NCBI RefSeq assembly: GCF_000731315.1
Contig: NZ_HG938353.1
Location: 4,344,001 to 4,408,000 of the forward strand
DNA length: 64,000 nucleotides
Direction: 5' to 3'
Origin: Neorhizobium galegae bv. orientalis str. HAMBI 540
Lineage (GTDB): Bacteria > Pseudomonadota > Alphaproteobacteria > Rhizobiales > Rhizobiaceae
Within the stretch, counting starts at the first letter, position 1; every line of letters begins with the position of its first letter. A program made the translations under genes and the position numbers. Below are positions 1 to 9,244 of the stretch, piece by piece. A model generated the notes under the pieces. That model saw only the letters and a list, made by a program, of their open reading frames with translations, searched no databases and was not told where the DNA came from.

Positions 1-21
1 CAACAAACGGGAGTTCGTCAC

Positions 22-1158
22 ATGAAGAAAATGCTTGCTGCTGCCACCTTGGCGCTGAGCATGAGCACCACCGGCATGGCTTTCGCCGAGCCTTTGAAGA
101 TCGGCATGATCACCACGCTTTCGGGCGGTGGCGCCGGCCTAGGCATCGATACGCGCGACGGCTTCATGCTGGCGATCAAGAACGCCGGCAACAAGGACAT
201 CACCGTCGTCACCGAAGACGATGCGCAGAAGCCGGAACTGGCCGTGCAGATCGCCGACAAGATGATCCAGAGCGACAAGGTCGATATCCTGACCGGCATC
301 GTCTGGTCGAACCTGCTGATGGCCGTTGCCCCGAGCGCGGTGGCACAGGGCAAGTTCTACGTGTCGACCAATGCTGCGCCTGCAGCGCTTGCCGGCGCCA
401 ACTGCAACAAGCTCTATTTCAACGCCGCTTACCAGAACGACAACCTTCATGAAGCCATGGGCGAATATGCCAACAAGGGCTACAAGAAGATGTTCATCCT
501 CGCCCCGAACTATCCGGCCGGCAAGGATTCGCTGACCGGCTTCAAGCGTTACTACAAGGGCCAACTCGCCGCCGAAGTCTACACCCAGGTCGGCCAGACC
601 GACTATGCTGCCGAAATCGCCCAGATGCGCGCCTCCGGCGCCGACGGCATCTTCGTCTTCCTGCCAGGCGGCATGGGCATCGCCTTCATGAAACAGTTCG
701 CTCAGTCGGGCGTCAAAATTCCGGTCATGGGCCCGGGCTTCTCCTTCAGCCAGGACGTGTTGCCGGCGATCGGCGACGCCGCGGTCGGCGCCAAGGCGTC
801 CGGTCAATGGGCCCCGGACTTCGACAATGCCGCGAGCAAGAAGTTCCTGGCGGATTTCCAGAAGGAATATAACCGCCTGCCGTCCATCTATGCCGTCCAG
901 GCCTATGACGCAGCCCAGCTCATCGTTGCTGCAGCATCCAAGGCCAGCGTCAAGAACGCCGATGCTTTCGGCGCCGAACTGAAGAAGGCCGACATCCAGT
1001 CCCCGCGTGGAAAATTCAAGTTCAACACCAACCAGCATCCGATCCAGGACATCTACCTGACGGAAGTGGTGAAGCAGAACGGCGTCATCACCAACAAGAC
1101 GGTGGAGAAGATCTTCGCCGATCACGGCGATGCCTACGCCAAAGACTGCAAGATCTAA
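22..1158 (+). CDS. Branched-chain amino acid-type ABC transporter substrate-binding protein
   Basis: Periplasmic binding protein of the LivK/LivJ fold (Peripla_BP_6), delivering a ligand to the LivHMGF-type membrane complex encoded directly downstream. A Sec signal peptide is visible: KK at residues 2-3, a hydrophobic stretch, and a likely cleavage after AFA at residue 22, leaving mature EPLKIG. The 378-residue length is normal for the family. The start has a GGGAG ribosome-binding site at about 10-14. Family members bind branched-chain amino acids, urea, amides or aromatic acids; the ligand here cannot be read, and the MarR gene at the operon end leaves an aromatic or other small acid possible. 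The gap to the LivH-like gene is 9 bases, so co-transcription is expected. Confidence 0.9.
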   Translation: MKKMLAAATLALSMSTTGMAFAEPLKIGMITTLSGGGAGLGIDTRDGFMLAIKNAGNKDITVVTEDDAQKPELAVQIADKMIQSDKVDILTGIVWSNLLMAVAPSAVAQGKFYVSTNAAPAALAGANCNKLYFNAAYQNDNLHEAMGEYANKGYKKMFILAPNYPAGKDSLTGFKRYYKGQLAAEVYTQVGQTDYAAEIAQMRASGADGIFVFLPGGMGIAFMKQFAQSGVKIPVMGPGFSFSQDVLPAIGDAAVGAKASGQWAPDFDNAASKKFLADFQKEYNRLPSIYAVQAYDAAQLIVAAASKASVKNADAFGAELKKADIQSPRGKFKFNTNQHPIQDIYLTEVVKQNGVITNKTVEKIFADHGDAYAKDCKI

Positions 1159-1167
1159 GGTCCGCCT

Positions 1168-2091
1168 GTGACTTTGGCACTTGCTCTCGAGCAGTTGCTC
1201 AACGGCCTGCAGCTCGGCGTCATGTTGTTTCTCATGGCTGCCGGGCTGACGCTGATCTTCGGCGTCATGGGCCTGATCAACCTCGCTCACGGCTCGCTCT
1301 ACATGGTCGGCGCATTTGCCTGCGCCACCGTGGCGGCGTGGACCGGCTCGTTCTGGATCGGATTGATCGCCAGCCTCGCCGCGGCCGCCGCCGCCGGGGC
1401 GGTCGTCGAGCTCGTGGTGATCCGCAGGCTCTACGACCGCGACCATCTCGACCAGGTGCTCGCCACCTTCGCGCTGATCCTGATGTTTTCGGAAGGCACG
1501 CGCTGGCTGTTCGGTTCCTTCCCGCTCTATCTCGATATCCCGCCGCTTCTGCAGGGCGCGGTCGCGCTGCCGGGCGGCACGGAATATCCGGTCTACCGCC
1601 TGGCGATCATCCTCGCCGGCGCGATCGTCGCCTTCGGCCTCTACCTGCTGATCTCCCGGACCCGCCTCGGCATGCGCATCCGCGCCGGCGAAAGCGACCG
1701 CGAGATGATCGGCGCTTTAGGGGTCGATATCCGCACCCTCTATACGGTCGTCTTCGCGCTCGGTGCGGCCCTGGCGGGTCTCGCCGGCGCCATGGTCGGC
1801 GCGCTGCAGTCGGTGCAGGTTGGCATGGGCGAACCGGTGCTGATCCTCGCCTTCGTGGTCATCGTCATCGGCGGCATCGGCTCGATCAAGGGCGCGTTGC
1901 TCGGTGCGCTGCTGGTCGGCGTCACCGATACGATGGGGCGTTTCCTGCTGCCGAAAATCCTGGCGCTGTTTGTTGCCCCGGCGCAGGCCGGCATGATCGG
2001 TGGCGCGGCGGCTTCGATGCTGATCTATATCGTCATGGCGGTCATTCTTGCGGTGAAGCCGCGCGGCCTCTTCCCCGCGGCGCATGCGTGA
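1168..2091 (+). CDS. livH: Branched-chain amino acid-type ABC transporter permease, LivH family
   Basis: Inner-membrane permease of the LivH family, 307 residues with about eight hydrophobic segments. It starts with GTG at 1168. The cytoplasmic coupling region is seen near residues 170-195 as GESDREMIGALGVDI followed by an alanine/glycine-rich helix, which resembles the EAA-like loop that contacts the ATPases. It should pair with the LivM-like permease, whose start overlaps this gene by 8 bases. The name reflects family membership; transport of leucine-type amino acids is not shown by the sequence. Confidence 0.9.
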   Translation: MTLALALEQLLNGLQLGVMLFLMAAGLTLIFGVMGLINLAHGSLYMVGAFACATVAAWTGSFWIGLIASLAAAAAAGAVVELVVIRRLYDRDHLDQVLATFALILMFSEGTRWLFGSFPLYLDIPPLLQGAVALPGGTEYPVYRLAIILAGAIVAFGLYLLISRTRLGMRIRAGESDREMIGALGVDIRTLYTVVFALGAALAGLAGAMVGALQSVQVGMGEPVLILAFVVIVIGGIGSIKGALLGALLVGVTDTMGRFLLPKILALFVAPAQAGMIGGAAASMLIYIVMAVILAVKPRGLFPAAHA

Positions 2092-3073
2092 GATCATGAT
2101 CGTGACCCGCGAAAACCTCATCAACCTCATTCTGGCGGCCCTGCTTCTCGCCGTGCCCTTTGCGGCGAACGCGCTCGGCCAGCCTTTTTACGTCACGCTT
2201 GCGACCCGCATCGCCATCCTCGCGCTTGCCGCAACCGGCCTCAATCTGGCGCTGGGTCTCGGTGGTCTCGTCTCCTTCGGCCACGCTGCCTTCTTCGGCA
2301 TCGGCGGCTATGTCGCCGGCATCCTCGCTGCCCACGCCTTTTCCGGCGATCCGCTGCTGTTCGGCCTTTCCGGGACGAAGCAGATGTGGGTGATCTGGAT
2401 CGTCGCGGTGATCCTATCGGGCCTCGTCGGCCTGGCGATCGGCGCGATCAGCCTTCGCACTTCGGGCGTCTATTTCATCATGATCACGCTCGCCTTTGCC
2501 CAGATGGTCTATTATTTCGCGATCTCCTGGCCGGCGTATGGCGGCGAGGACGGGCTGTCGCTCCTTGTCCGGAACCAGTTTCCGGGCGTCATGACTATGA
2601 TTCCGCTGAACTTCTTCCTGATTTGCTACGTCATCCTGCTGCTGGCGCTCGGCCTCTTCGCCCTGATCCGCGCCTCGCGTTTCGGCACCGCGCTGCAGGC
2701 GGCGCGGCAGAACGAGGTGCGCGTCGCGACGGTCGGCATCCAGCCCTACCGCATCCGGCTGACCGGCTTTGCGATTTCGGCGGCGATCACCGGCCTTGCG
2801 GGCGCTCTGTTTGCCGATCTCAACCGCTTCGTCAGCCCGTCCATGCTCTCCTGGCACATGTCGGGCGAACTGATCGTGCTGATCATCCTCGGCGGTACCG
2901 GCCGCCTGTTCGGGCCCTTGGCGGGCGCCGCACTCTACGTGATCTTCGAGTTTGCGCTTGGCGGCCTCACGGAGCGATGGCAGTTCTTCCTCGGCCTCAT
3001 CCTCCTCGTCGTCGTGCTGTTTGCGCGTGGCGGTCTTCTGGGCCTGCTTGCGGGAAAGGCTAAACATGGTTGA
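2084..3073 (+). CDS. livM: Branched-chain amino acid-type ABC transporter permease, LivM family
   Basis: Second membrane subunit of the importer, 329 residues with about nine to ten hydrophobic segments. Two starts are possible: ATG at 2084, inside the end of the previous gene, or ATG at 2096 (MIVTREN). The coupling segment AARQNEVRVATVGIQPYRIRL, around residues 205-225, is the LivM counterpart of the EAA loop. The gene ends 8 bases inside the next gene, which indicates translational coupling through the whole operon. Confidence 0.9.
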   Translation: MREIMIVTRENLINLILAALLLAVPFAANALGQPFYVTLATRIAILALAATGLNLALGLGGLVSFGHAAFFGIGGYVAGILAAHAFSGDPLLFGLSGTKQMWVIWIVAVILSGLVGLAIGAISLRTSGVYFIMITLAFAQMVYYFAISWPAYGGEDGLSLLVRNQFPGVMTMIPLNFFLICYVILLLALGLFALIRASRFGTALQAARQNEVRVATVGIQPYRIRLTGFAISAAITGLAGALFADLNRFVSPSMLSWHMSGELIVLIILGGTGRLFGPLAGAALYVIFEFALGGLTERWQFFLGLILLVVVLFARGGLLGLLAGKAKHG

Positions 3074-3815
3074 GCCGGTTCTCCAGATCTCCAACCTCGT
3101 CAAGAATTTTGGCGCGCTCCGGGCCACAGATGGCGTGACGCTCGACCTGCGTCCCGGCGAGATCCACGCCCTGATCGGCCCGAACGGTGCCGGCAAGTCG
3201 ACGCTGATCCACCAGATCTGCGGCACGCTCCGGCAGGATAGCGGCACGGTTCGTTTTGCCGGGCAGGATATCGGCAGCCTTGGCGTCGCCCAGCGCGCCC
3301 GCCTTGGACTTGGCCGCACCTTCCAGGTCTCATCGATCGCGCCGGATTTTTCGGGCCTGCGCAACGTCATGCTGGCGGTGCAGGCAAAGCAGGGGTCGAG
3401 CTTCCGCTTCTTCAAGCCCGTCATGCGCGACAGGTCGCTGATCGACACAGCGATGGCTATGCTGGAACGCGTCGGCCTGACGGCCCGCGCCCGCATTCCG
3501 GCCGCCGAGCTTTCCCATGGCGAGCGCCGGCAGCTTGAAATCGCCATGGCGCTGGCGCTCGGCTCGAAAGCATTCCTGCTCGACGAGCCGATGGCCGGCA
3601 TGGGGCCGGAAGGCTCGAAATCGCTGACCCACTTTCTGGATACCCTGCGGCATGAAGCGCCGATCCTGCTGGTCGAGCACGACATGGATGCGGTTTTCGC
3701 GCTCGCCGACCGGATTTCGGTGCTCGTCTACGGCCGCGTCATTGCGACCGGCACGGTGGAGGAGATCCGCCGCGACCCGACGGTCCGCACCGCCTATCTC
3801 GGAGACCATGCCTGA
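3066..3815 (+). CDS. livG: Branched-chain amino acid-type ABC transporter ATP-binding protein, LivG family
   Basis: Cytoplasmic ATPase that powers the importer together with the LivF-like protein, 249 residues. Motifs seen are Walker A GPNGAGKST at residues 38-46, signature LSHGERRQLEIAMALA, Walker B AFLLDEPMAGM and the switch histidine in LLVEHDMDAVF. The frame is open further upstream, but ATG 3066 fits best: it overlaps the livM stop and gives the usual LivG N-terminus (VEPVLQISNLVKNFG). The stop overlaps the next ATG by one base. Confidence 0.92.
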   Translation: MVEPVLQISNLVKNFGALRATDGVTLDLRPGEIHALIGPNGAGKSTLIHQICGTLRQDSGTVRFAGQDIGSLGVAQRARLGLGRTFQVSSIAPDFSGLRNVMLAVQAKQGSSFRFFKPVMRDRSLIDTAMAMLERVGLTARARIPAAELSHGERRQLEIAMALALGSKAFLLDEPMAGMGPEGSKSLTHFLDTLRHEAPILLVEHDMDAVFALADRISVLVYGRVIATGTVEEIRRDPTVRTAYLGDHA

Positions 3816-4498
3816 TGCTGCTCGATGTAACGAAGATCGAAGCATTTTATGGCGCCAGCCAGGCACTGTTCGGGGTTGATCTCTCGGTCGCCGAAGGCGA
3901 GGCCGTTGCTCTGATGGGCCGCAACGGCATGGGCAAGACGACCACCATCCGCGCCATCTGCAACCTCAATCCGCCGCGATCAGGTGCGGTGAAGATCGGC
4001 GGCACGGATACCAAGGGCAGGCGGCCGCATCATGTCGCCAAGCTCGGCATCGGTCTCGTGCCGGAAGGCCGCCGTTGTTTCCCGAACCTCACGGTCCATG
4101 AAAACCTTGTCGCTGCCGCGCGGCCCGGCCCATGGACGCTGGAACGCGTCAACGAACTCTTTCCCCGGCTTGAGGAGCGGCATGCCCAAATGGCGAGATC
4201 GCTCTCCGGCGGCGAGCAGCAGATGCTGGCGATCGGCCGTGCGCTGATGACCAATCCGCGACTGCTCATTCTCGACGAGGCGACCGAAGGCCTTGCCCCG
4301 GTCATCCGCCAGGATATCTGGAAGGCGATCAGGCGGCTGAAAGCCGAAGGTTTGTCGATCCTCGTGGTGGATAAGACGCTTTCGGAGCTTTTGCCGGTTG
4401 CGGACCGCTGCGTCATCCTGGAAAACGGAAGAAGCGCCTGGAGCGGCAGGCCCGCTGACCTGACGACGGAACTGCAGGATCGATATCTCGGGGTATAG
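3815..4498 (+). CDS. livF: Branched-chain amino acid-type ABC transporter ATP-binding protein, LivF family
   Basis: Second ATPase of the importer, 227 residues. Walker A is MGRNGMGKTT, the signature is LSGGEQQMLAIGRAL and Walker B is LLILDEATEGLAPVI. At the switch (H-loop) position the sequence is ILVVDKTLSEL, without a histidine. LivF proteins generally lack this histidine and carry VEQN there, so loss of His is normal, but Asp-Lys is an unusual variant. The start overlaps the livG stop by one base. A MarR gene follows after two bases and is probably in the same transcript. Confidence 0.92.
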   Translation: MLLDVTKIEAFYGASQALFGVDLSVAEGEAVALMGRNGMGKTTTIRAICNLNPPRSGAVKIGGTDTKGRRPHHVAKLGIGLVPEGRRCFPNLTVHENLVAAARPGPWTLERVNELFPRLEERHAQMARSLSGGEQQMLAIGRALMTNPRLLILDEATEGLAPVIRQDIWKAIRRLKAEGLSILVVDKTLSELLPVADRCVILENGRSAWSGRPADLTTELQDRYLGV

Positions 4499-4500
4499 GC

Positions 4501-5013
4501 ATGGAATCGGAAGCGGCAAGCGCCGACCTGGAACTGATCGGCCATGGCCCGCATGGGAAGAACAAGCCCGAGACGCGGCTGTGGCTGCGCATGCTTTCAA
4601 CCACCAAGCTGATCACCACGGAAATCCGCCGCCGGCTTCGCACTGAGTTTGGTGCAACGCTTCCCCAGTTCGATCTGATGGCGCAGCTCTATCGCGAAGC
4701 GGACGGCTTGAGGCTCGGCGAGCTTTCCAAGCGCACCATGGTGACGAACGGCAATGTGACCGGGCTGGTGGAGCGGCTGGAGACGGACGGTTTCGTGCAG
4801 CGGGTCACGCCGGATGGCGACCGCCGCGTCACCGTCGCCAAGCTGACGCCCGCCGGTACCGAGCTTTTTGTCGCCATGGCAGCCGCCCACGAAGGATGGC
4901 TGCGCGACATCATGGCCGATGTCGACCCGGCGATGATCGCATCACTGTGGTCGGAGATCGGCGCGGTGAAAGCCTCTGCCAGCAACCACCTTTCCGGCAG
5001 CGCCTTCGAATAG
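4501..5013 (+). CDS. MarR family transcriptional regulator
   Basis: Winged-helix DNA-binding regulator, 170 residues. The MarR core is clear: a helix with LRTEFGATLPQFDLMAQL, the recognition region LGELSKRTMVTNGNVTGLVERLE, and the wing with DGFVQRVTPDGDRRVTVAKLT. About 25 extra residues precede the core. It sits two bases after livF, so it probably regulates this importer and responds to the imported compound or a product of it. MarR proteins often sense phenolic or CoA-linked aromatic acids, but nothing in the sequence fixes the ligand. Confidence 0.9.
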   Translation: MESEAASADLELIGHGPHGKNKPETRLWLRMLSTTKLITTEIRRRLRTEFGATLPQFDLMAQLYREADGLRLGELSKRTMVTNGNVTGLVERLETDGFVQRVTPDGDRRVTVAKLTPAGTELFVAMAAAHEGWLRDIMADVDPAMIASLWSEIGAVKASASNHLSGSAFE

Positions 5014-5052
5014 TAAGGCTCGTCTCCGGGCGCAACAATTCGGGGTTAAGAA

Positions 5053-5982
5053 ATGGCAGACCTGCAGGCGATCGTCGACGAGATCCATGCGAAGCTGACG
5101 CCGCGTCTGGGTGAAGGCAAGGTGGCCGACTACATCCCGCAGCTCGCCCATGTCGACCCGAAGAAGTTCGGGATGGCGATCATCGATGTCGACGGCGAGG
5201 TCTACAAGGCCGGCGATTGCGACGAACCTTTCTCGATCCAGAGTGTCTCAAAGGTCTTCACGCTGACGCTCGCGCTCGGCAAACATGGCGAGACCACCTG
5301 GAACCGTGTCGGCCGGGAACCCTCCGGCTCGGCCTTCAACTCGATCGTCCAGCTCGAGCATGAGGAAGGCAAGCCACGCAATCCATTCATCAATGCCGGC
5401 GCCATCGCCGTCAGCGATCTCGTCCTTGCCGGACACACGCCGCGCGAGGCGATCGGTGAGATCGTCCGTTTTGTGCGCTACCTGGCGGATGACGATTCGA
5501 TCGCCATCGATCCGGAAGTGGCGAAGTCGGAGCAGGCGACGGGGTTCCGCAATTTCGCGCTCGCCAATTTCATGCGCTCCTTCGGCAAGCTCGATCATCC
5601 GGTCGAACATGTCCTCGGCGTCTATTTCCACCACTGCGCGCTGGCGATGACCTGCACCCAGCTTGCCAAGTCAGCCCTCTTCCTCGCCGCATCGGGCCGC
5701 AATCCGCTGACCGGGCACACGGTAGTCTCGAAGCAGCGGGCGAGGCGCATCAATGCGCTGATGCTGACGTGCGGCCATTACGATGGATCGGGTGATTTCG
5801 CCTACCGTGTCGGCCTGCCCGGCAAGAGCGGGGTCGGCGGCGGCATCATGGCGGTAGCACCTGGCAAGGCCTCCGTCGCCGTCTGGTCGCCGGGCCTCAA
5901 TCACAACGGCAATTCGCTGCTTGGTTCGCTGGCGCTGGAAATGCTGGCCACCCGAACCGGCTGGTCGGTGTTCGGCCAATAA
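5053..5982 (+). CDS. glsA: Glutaminase A
   Basis: Serine-dependent beta-lactamase-fold glutaminase that hydrolyses L-glutamine to glutamate and ammonia in the cytoplasm, 309 residues as usual for the bacterial family. The catalytic S-x-x-K motif is SVSK at residues 64-67. Also visible are the substrate-binding [10 protein letters not shown] segment and the conserved C-terminal block with [12 protein letters not shown]. It lies 39 bases after the MarR gene and may be in the same transcript or have its own promoter. A strong hairpin follows the stop immediately. Confidence 0.95.
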   Translation: MADLQAIVDEIHAKLTPRLGEGKVADYIPQLAHVDPKKFGMAIIDVDGEVYKAGDCDEPFSIQSVSKVFTLTLALGKHGETTWNRVGREPSGSAFNSIVQLEHEEGKPRNPFINAGAIAVSDLVLAGHTPREAIGEIVRFVRYLADDDSIAIDPEVAKSEQATGFRNFALANFMRSFGKLDHPVEHVLGVYFHHCALAMTCTQLAKSALFLAASGRNPLTGHTVVSKQRARRINALMLTCGHYDGSGDFAYRVGLPGKSGVGGGIMAVAPGKASVAVWSPGLNHNGNSLLGSLALEMLATRTGWSVFGQ

Positions 5983-5984
5983 AA

Positions 5985-6008
5985 AAAGCCCGGCCGGAGC
6001 CGGGCTTT
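5985..6008. terminator. Bidirectional terminator between glsA and tctA
   Basis: Perfect 10-base inverted repeat AAAGCCCGGC / GCCGGGCTTT with a four-base loop, preceded by a run of A and followed by T. It lies just after the glsA stop and 23 bases before the end of the convergent tctA gene, so it can end transcription from both sides. Confidence 0.9.
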
Positions 6009-6030
6009 CAGTCTGCTGGCAGCGTTATGA

Positions 6031-7548
6031 TCAGTCTTCGCTGGCTGCCATCTGCGAAAGAGCATCGCCGCGTCCCCGTGCGCGCAGGACGAGCGGCAGG
6101 ATGAGGGCAAGTGCTGCCACGCCCAGCAGCACGGCGGCGATCGGCGAGGTGACCAGCACCGTCACGTCACCCTGGCTGATGGCGAGGGCACGTCGGAGCT
6201 GCTGTTCGGCAAGCGGCCCGAGAATGAGGCCGACGATGACAGGCGCGATCGGATAGTCGAAGACGCGCATGATGTAGGCCACGAGCCCGAAAACCAGCAG
6301 CATGCCGAGTTCGAAGACCGACGGGTTGGCGCCGATGGTGCCGAGGGTGGCGAACACGAGGATGCCCGCATAGAGCCACGGCTTCGGAATGGTCAGCAGC
6401 TTCACCCACAGGCCAACCAGCGGCAGGTTGAGCACGAGTAGCATCAGGTTGGCGATCAGCAGCGAGGCGATCAGACCCCAGACGAGCTGCGGGTTGGTCA
6501 CAAACAGCAGCGGGCCGGGCTGCAGTCCGTATTGCTGGAAGCCTGCGAGCATGATGGCCGCGGTCGCCGAGGTCGGCAGCCCGAGGGTCAGGAGCGGCAC
6601 CAGCGTGCCGGCGGCGGACGCATTGTTGGCCGCTTCCGGACCGGCGACGCCTTCGATCGCGCCATGGCCGAATTCTTCCGGGTGCTTGGAAAGCCGCTTT
6701 TCGGTCGCATAGGAGAGGAAGGTGCCGATCTCGGCACCCCCGGCCGGCATCGCGCCGATCGGGAAGCCGATCACGGTACCACGCAGCCAGGCTTTCCAGG
6801 AGCGCGCCCAGTCCTGCGACGTCATCCAGACCGAGCCCTTGATCGCCTCGATCCTGTCCGGTGCGGATGCGCCCTGGGCGGCGATATAGAGTGTCTCGCC
6901 GATCGCGAACATGGCGACCGCCATCGTGGTCACCTCGATACCATCGAGCAGGTCCGGCACGCCGAAGGAAAGCCGGTTCTGGCCGGTCAGCTGGTCGATG
7001 CCGACGAGCGACAGGGCAAGTCCGATGAAGAGCGACGTCAGGCCCCGCAGCGTCGAATTGCCGAAGGCCGAGGAGACGGTGACGAAGGCCAGAACCATCA
7101 GCGCAAAATATTCGCGCGGACCGAAGACCAGCGCCAGCTTGACAATATAGGGCGCAATGAAAGCAAGCGCCAAGGTGGCGATCAGGCCGGCGACGAACGA
7201 TCCGATCGCCGCCGTCGCAAGAGCCGGGCCGCCACGTCCCGCCCGAGCCATTTTGTTGCCTTCGAGCGCAGTGACGATCGAGGCGCTTTCACCCGGCGTG
7301 TTCAAGAGAATCGAGGTCGTAGAGCCGCCATACATGCCGCCGTAATAGATGCCGGCAAACATGATCAGCGAGCCGGTCGCATCCAGCTGGTAGGTGACCG
7401 GCAGCAGCAGGGCGACCGTCGTGGCCGGACCGATGCCGGGAAGCACGCCGACGGCAGTGCCGAGCGTCACGCCGATCAGCGCGTAAAAGAGGTTCATCGG
7501 CTCCATTGCCGATACGAGCCCCTGGAGAAGAAATTCGAATGTGGTCAT
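6031..7548 (-). CDS. tctA: Tripartite tricarboxylate transporter large membrane subunit TctA
   Basis: Large integral-membrane subunit (505 residues, about 10-12 hydrophobic segments) of a TTT-family secondary transporter that takes up citrate or related carboxylates using a periplasmic binding protein. Diagnostic blocks near the N-terminus are [17 protein letters not shown] and [19 protein letters not shown], both typical of TctA. It is the last gene of the leftward tctC-tctB-tctA unit, 22 bases after tctB. The actual carboxylate cannot be read from the sequence. Confidence 0.93.
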   Translation of the reverse strand: MTTFEFLLQGLVSAMEPMNLFYALIGVTLGTAVGVLPGIGPATTVALLLPVTYQLDATGSLIMFAGIYYGGMYGGSTTSILLNTPGESASIVTALEGNKMARAGRGGPALATAAIGSFVAGLIATLALAFIAPYIVKLALVFGPREYFALMVLAFVTVSSAFGNSTLRGLTSLFIGLALSLVGIDQLTGQNRLSFGVPDLLDGIEVTTMAVAMFAIGETLYIAAQGASAPDRIEAIKGSVWMTSQDWARSWKAWLRGTVIGFPIGAMPAGGAEIGTFLSYATEKRLSKHPEEFGHGAIEGVAGPEAANNASAAGTLVPLLTLGLPTSATAAIMLAGFQQYGLQPGPLLFVTNPQLVWGLIASLLIANLMLLVLNLPLVGLWVKLLTIPKPWLYAGILVFATLGTIGANPSVFELGMLLVFGLVAYIMRVFDYPIAPVIVGLILGPLAEQQLRRALAISQGDVTVLVTSPIAAVLLGVAALALILPLVLRARGRGDALSQMAASED

Positions 7549-7570
7549 GATCTTGCTCTCAAGGGTCGCA

Positions 7571-8065
7571 TCACTGGATCAGGTGTTCCAGCGGGCCCGC
7601 CGGAAGCGAAAGTTGCAGAACGCCGGCAAACAGCCACCAGATGGCGAGACAGATGACGATGCCGACCGGAATGCTGATCCAGAGTCTGCGGGCGCCGAAA
7701 CCTGCCGCCGCAAGGCCGAAAAGCGTGCCCGTGGCGATCGAGAACCCGGCGATCCGGATGAGGATCATCTGCGCCAGCAGGCCGGCGACGACCCATGCGA
7801 CAGGTCCGAGTTCCTGTTTTTCCCGCGCCGGAAAATCGCGGCGAAAGGCGGCGAAGACGGTCCAGACGGCAAGTCCGATCAGCGCAAAGGCGATCCAGTC
7901 CGGAACTGTGGCCGGGCCGACCTGGCTATAGCCGCCCATATCTCTCAGCCGCGAGACGTCGAGGAAGATGACGACAGCGACAGCGACGAGGATAGCGGCA
8001 ATAACAAGCGCCGCCCAATCGGGGCGGCGCTGCTCGGTGGTCGTTTTGTTGTTGTCGAGGCTCAT
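7571..8065 (-). CDS. tctB: Tripartite tricarboxylate transporter small membrane subunit TctB
   Basis: Small membrane subunit of the TTT transporter, 164 residues with four hydrophobic segments, which is the normal TctB layout. The first ~17 residues are polar. The gene overlaps the end of tctC by four bases (ATGA type), so translation is likely coupled. Identification relies on size, topology and position between tctC and tctA more than on sharp motifs, as the family is poorly conserved. Confidence 0.9.
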   Translation of the reverse strand: MSLDNNKTTTEQRRPDWAALVIAAILVAVAVVIFLDVSRLRDMGGYSQVGPATVPDWIAFALIGLAVWTVFAAFRRDFPAREKQELGPVAWVVAGLLAQMILIRIAGFSIATGTLFGLAAAGFGARRLWISIPVGIVICLAIWWLFAGVLQLSLPAGPLEHLIQ

Positions 8066-9006
8066 TTGACCAGTCCGATGTCCTTCAGGATGGTTTCAGT
8101 GGCAGCGATGTCCTTGGCGAGCTGGGCTTCGAATTCCGGGCCGGAGAGATAGGTGTCGATCCAGCCCTTGGTCTTCAGGTTGTCCTGCCAGGTCTTGGAC
8201 TTGGCGAGCTTTTCGACGTCGGCGGTCACAGCCTTCTTCTGCTCGGGGGTCAGGCCGGGAGCGGCGGCGACCATGCGCCAGTTCTGGATCACGACGTCAA
8301 GACCGCCTTCCTTCAGTGTCGGGGCATTGATGCCTTCGACCTTCTTTTCGGAGGAGATGGCGAGGAGGCGAAGCGTGCCGGCCTTGATCTGGCCTTCGAA
8401 CTCGCCGTAGGACGAGATGCCGGCCGTGACCTGGCCGCCAAGGATGGCGGCGAGTGCCTCACCGCCGCCGGAAAACGCGATGTAGTTGACCTTCGTCGGA
8501 TCGACGCCGGCAGCCTTTGCGATCAAACCAGCCGTGATGTGGTCCGTACCACCGGCCGAGCCGCCGCCCCAGGAAACCGAACCCGGATTTGCCTTCAGCT
8601 TGGCGGTCAGATCGGCAACCGACTTGATGTCGGAGGCAGCCGGAACGACGACGACTTCGTATTCGCCGGTCAGGCGGGCGATTGGGGTAACGTCCTTCAG
8701 GGTGACCGGGGACTTGTTGGTGAGGATCGCACCGACCATGACGTAACCGCCGACCATGAGGGCGTTCGGATTGCCCTTCTGCTGGCTGGCGAACTGGGCG
8801 ATGCCGATCGTGCCGCCGGCGCCGGGAACGTTCATGACCTGCACCTTGCTGGAGATCTTCTCAGTCTGCAAAGCGGTCTGCATGGTCCGGGCGGTCTGGT
8901 CCCAGCCGCCGCCGGGGGCGGCAGGTGCCATGATCGAATAGTCGGCCGCGGCGGCCGGAAGTGCGATTGCGCCCGCGAGAAGGGAAGCAAGCAAGAAATG
9001 TTTCAA
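8062..9006 (-). CDS. tctC: Tripartite tricarboxylate transporter substrate-binding protein TctC
   Basis: Periplasmic receptor of the TTT transporter, 314 residues. A signal peptide is evident (MKHFLLASLLAGAIALPAAA, cleavage near residue 20), followed by SIMAPAAPGGGWDQTAR, the typical start of a mature TctC/Bug protein that contributes to carboxylate binding. Other Bug-family marks are VQVMNVPGAGGTIG and SWGGGSAGGTDH. It is the first gene of the operon, with a roughly 240-base upstream region that carries a direct repeat resembling a response-regulator site. Confidence 0.94.
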   Translation of the reverse strand: MKHFLLASLLAGAIALPAAAADYSIMAPAAPGGGWDQTARTMQTALQTEKISSKVQVMNVPGAGGTIGIAQFASQQKGNPNALMVGGYVMVGAILTNKSPVTLKDVTPIARLTGEYEVVVVPAASDIKSVADLTAKLKANPGSVSWGGGSAGGTDHITAGLIAKAAGVDPTKVNYIAFSGGGEALAAILGGQVTAGISSYGEFEGQIKAGTLRLLAISSEKKVEGINAPTLKEGGLDVVIQNWRMVAAAPGLTPEQKKAVTADVEKLAKSKTWQDNLKTKGWIDTYLSGPEFEAQLAKDIAATETILKDIGLVK

Positions 9007-9168
9007 GGGTCGATCCTCCGTTGGCGTCTTGATCCGACGCGAAATGCTTGTTTTGGCAGAACGAAGGAGGTTGAAGCGGAAAGCGAGAATCGCCCGTCCG
9101 ATGTCCTCCCATCGTGAATCGGGTCCCCGCCTCCACGGGGGCCGAATGCCCTAAGCCAGCATATCAAG

Positions 9169-9187
9169 CTGACATCTACCTGACATC
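9169..9187. promoter_or_regulatory. Candidate response-regulator site: CTGACATC direct repeat
   Basis: Two perfect copies of CTGACATC start 11 bases apart (9169 and 9180), about one DNA turn, in the region upstream of tctC. OmpR-family regulators such as TctD commonly bind head-to-tail repeats with 10-11-base spacing. Single copies of TGACATC or its complement occur at 11032-11038, just before the response-regulator gene, and at 10430-10436, between the orphan binding protein and the DUF1993 gene. Binding by TctD is inferred. Confidence 0.45.
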
Positions 9188-9244
9188 TTTCGCGGACTTG
9201 CGATTTGGCAAGGGGTTTCGGCCCGCAGCCGCCGAATTTTGTGG

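Noticed and set aside
139..1446. 435-codon minus-strand frame over the first binding protein and LivH
   Set aside because: Shadow composition and full overlap with two recognised genes.
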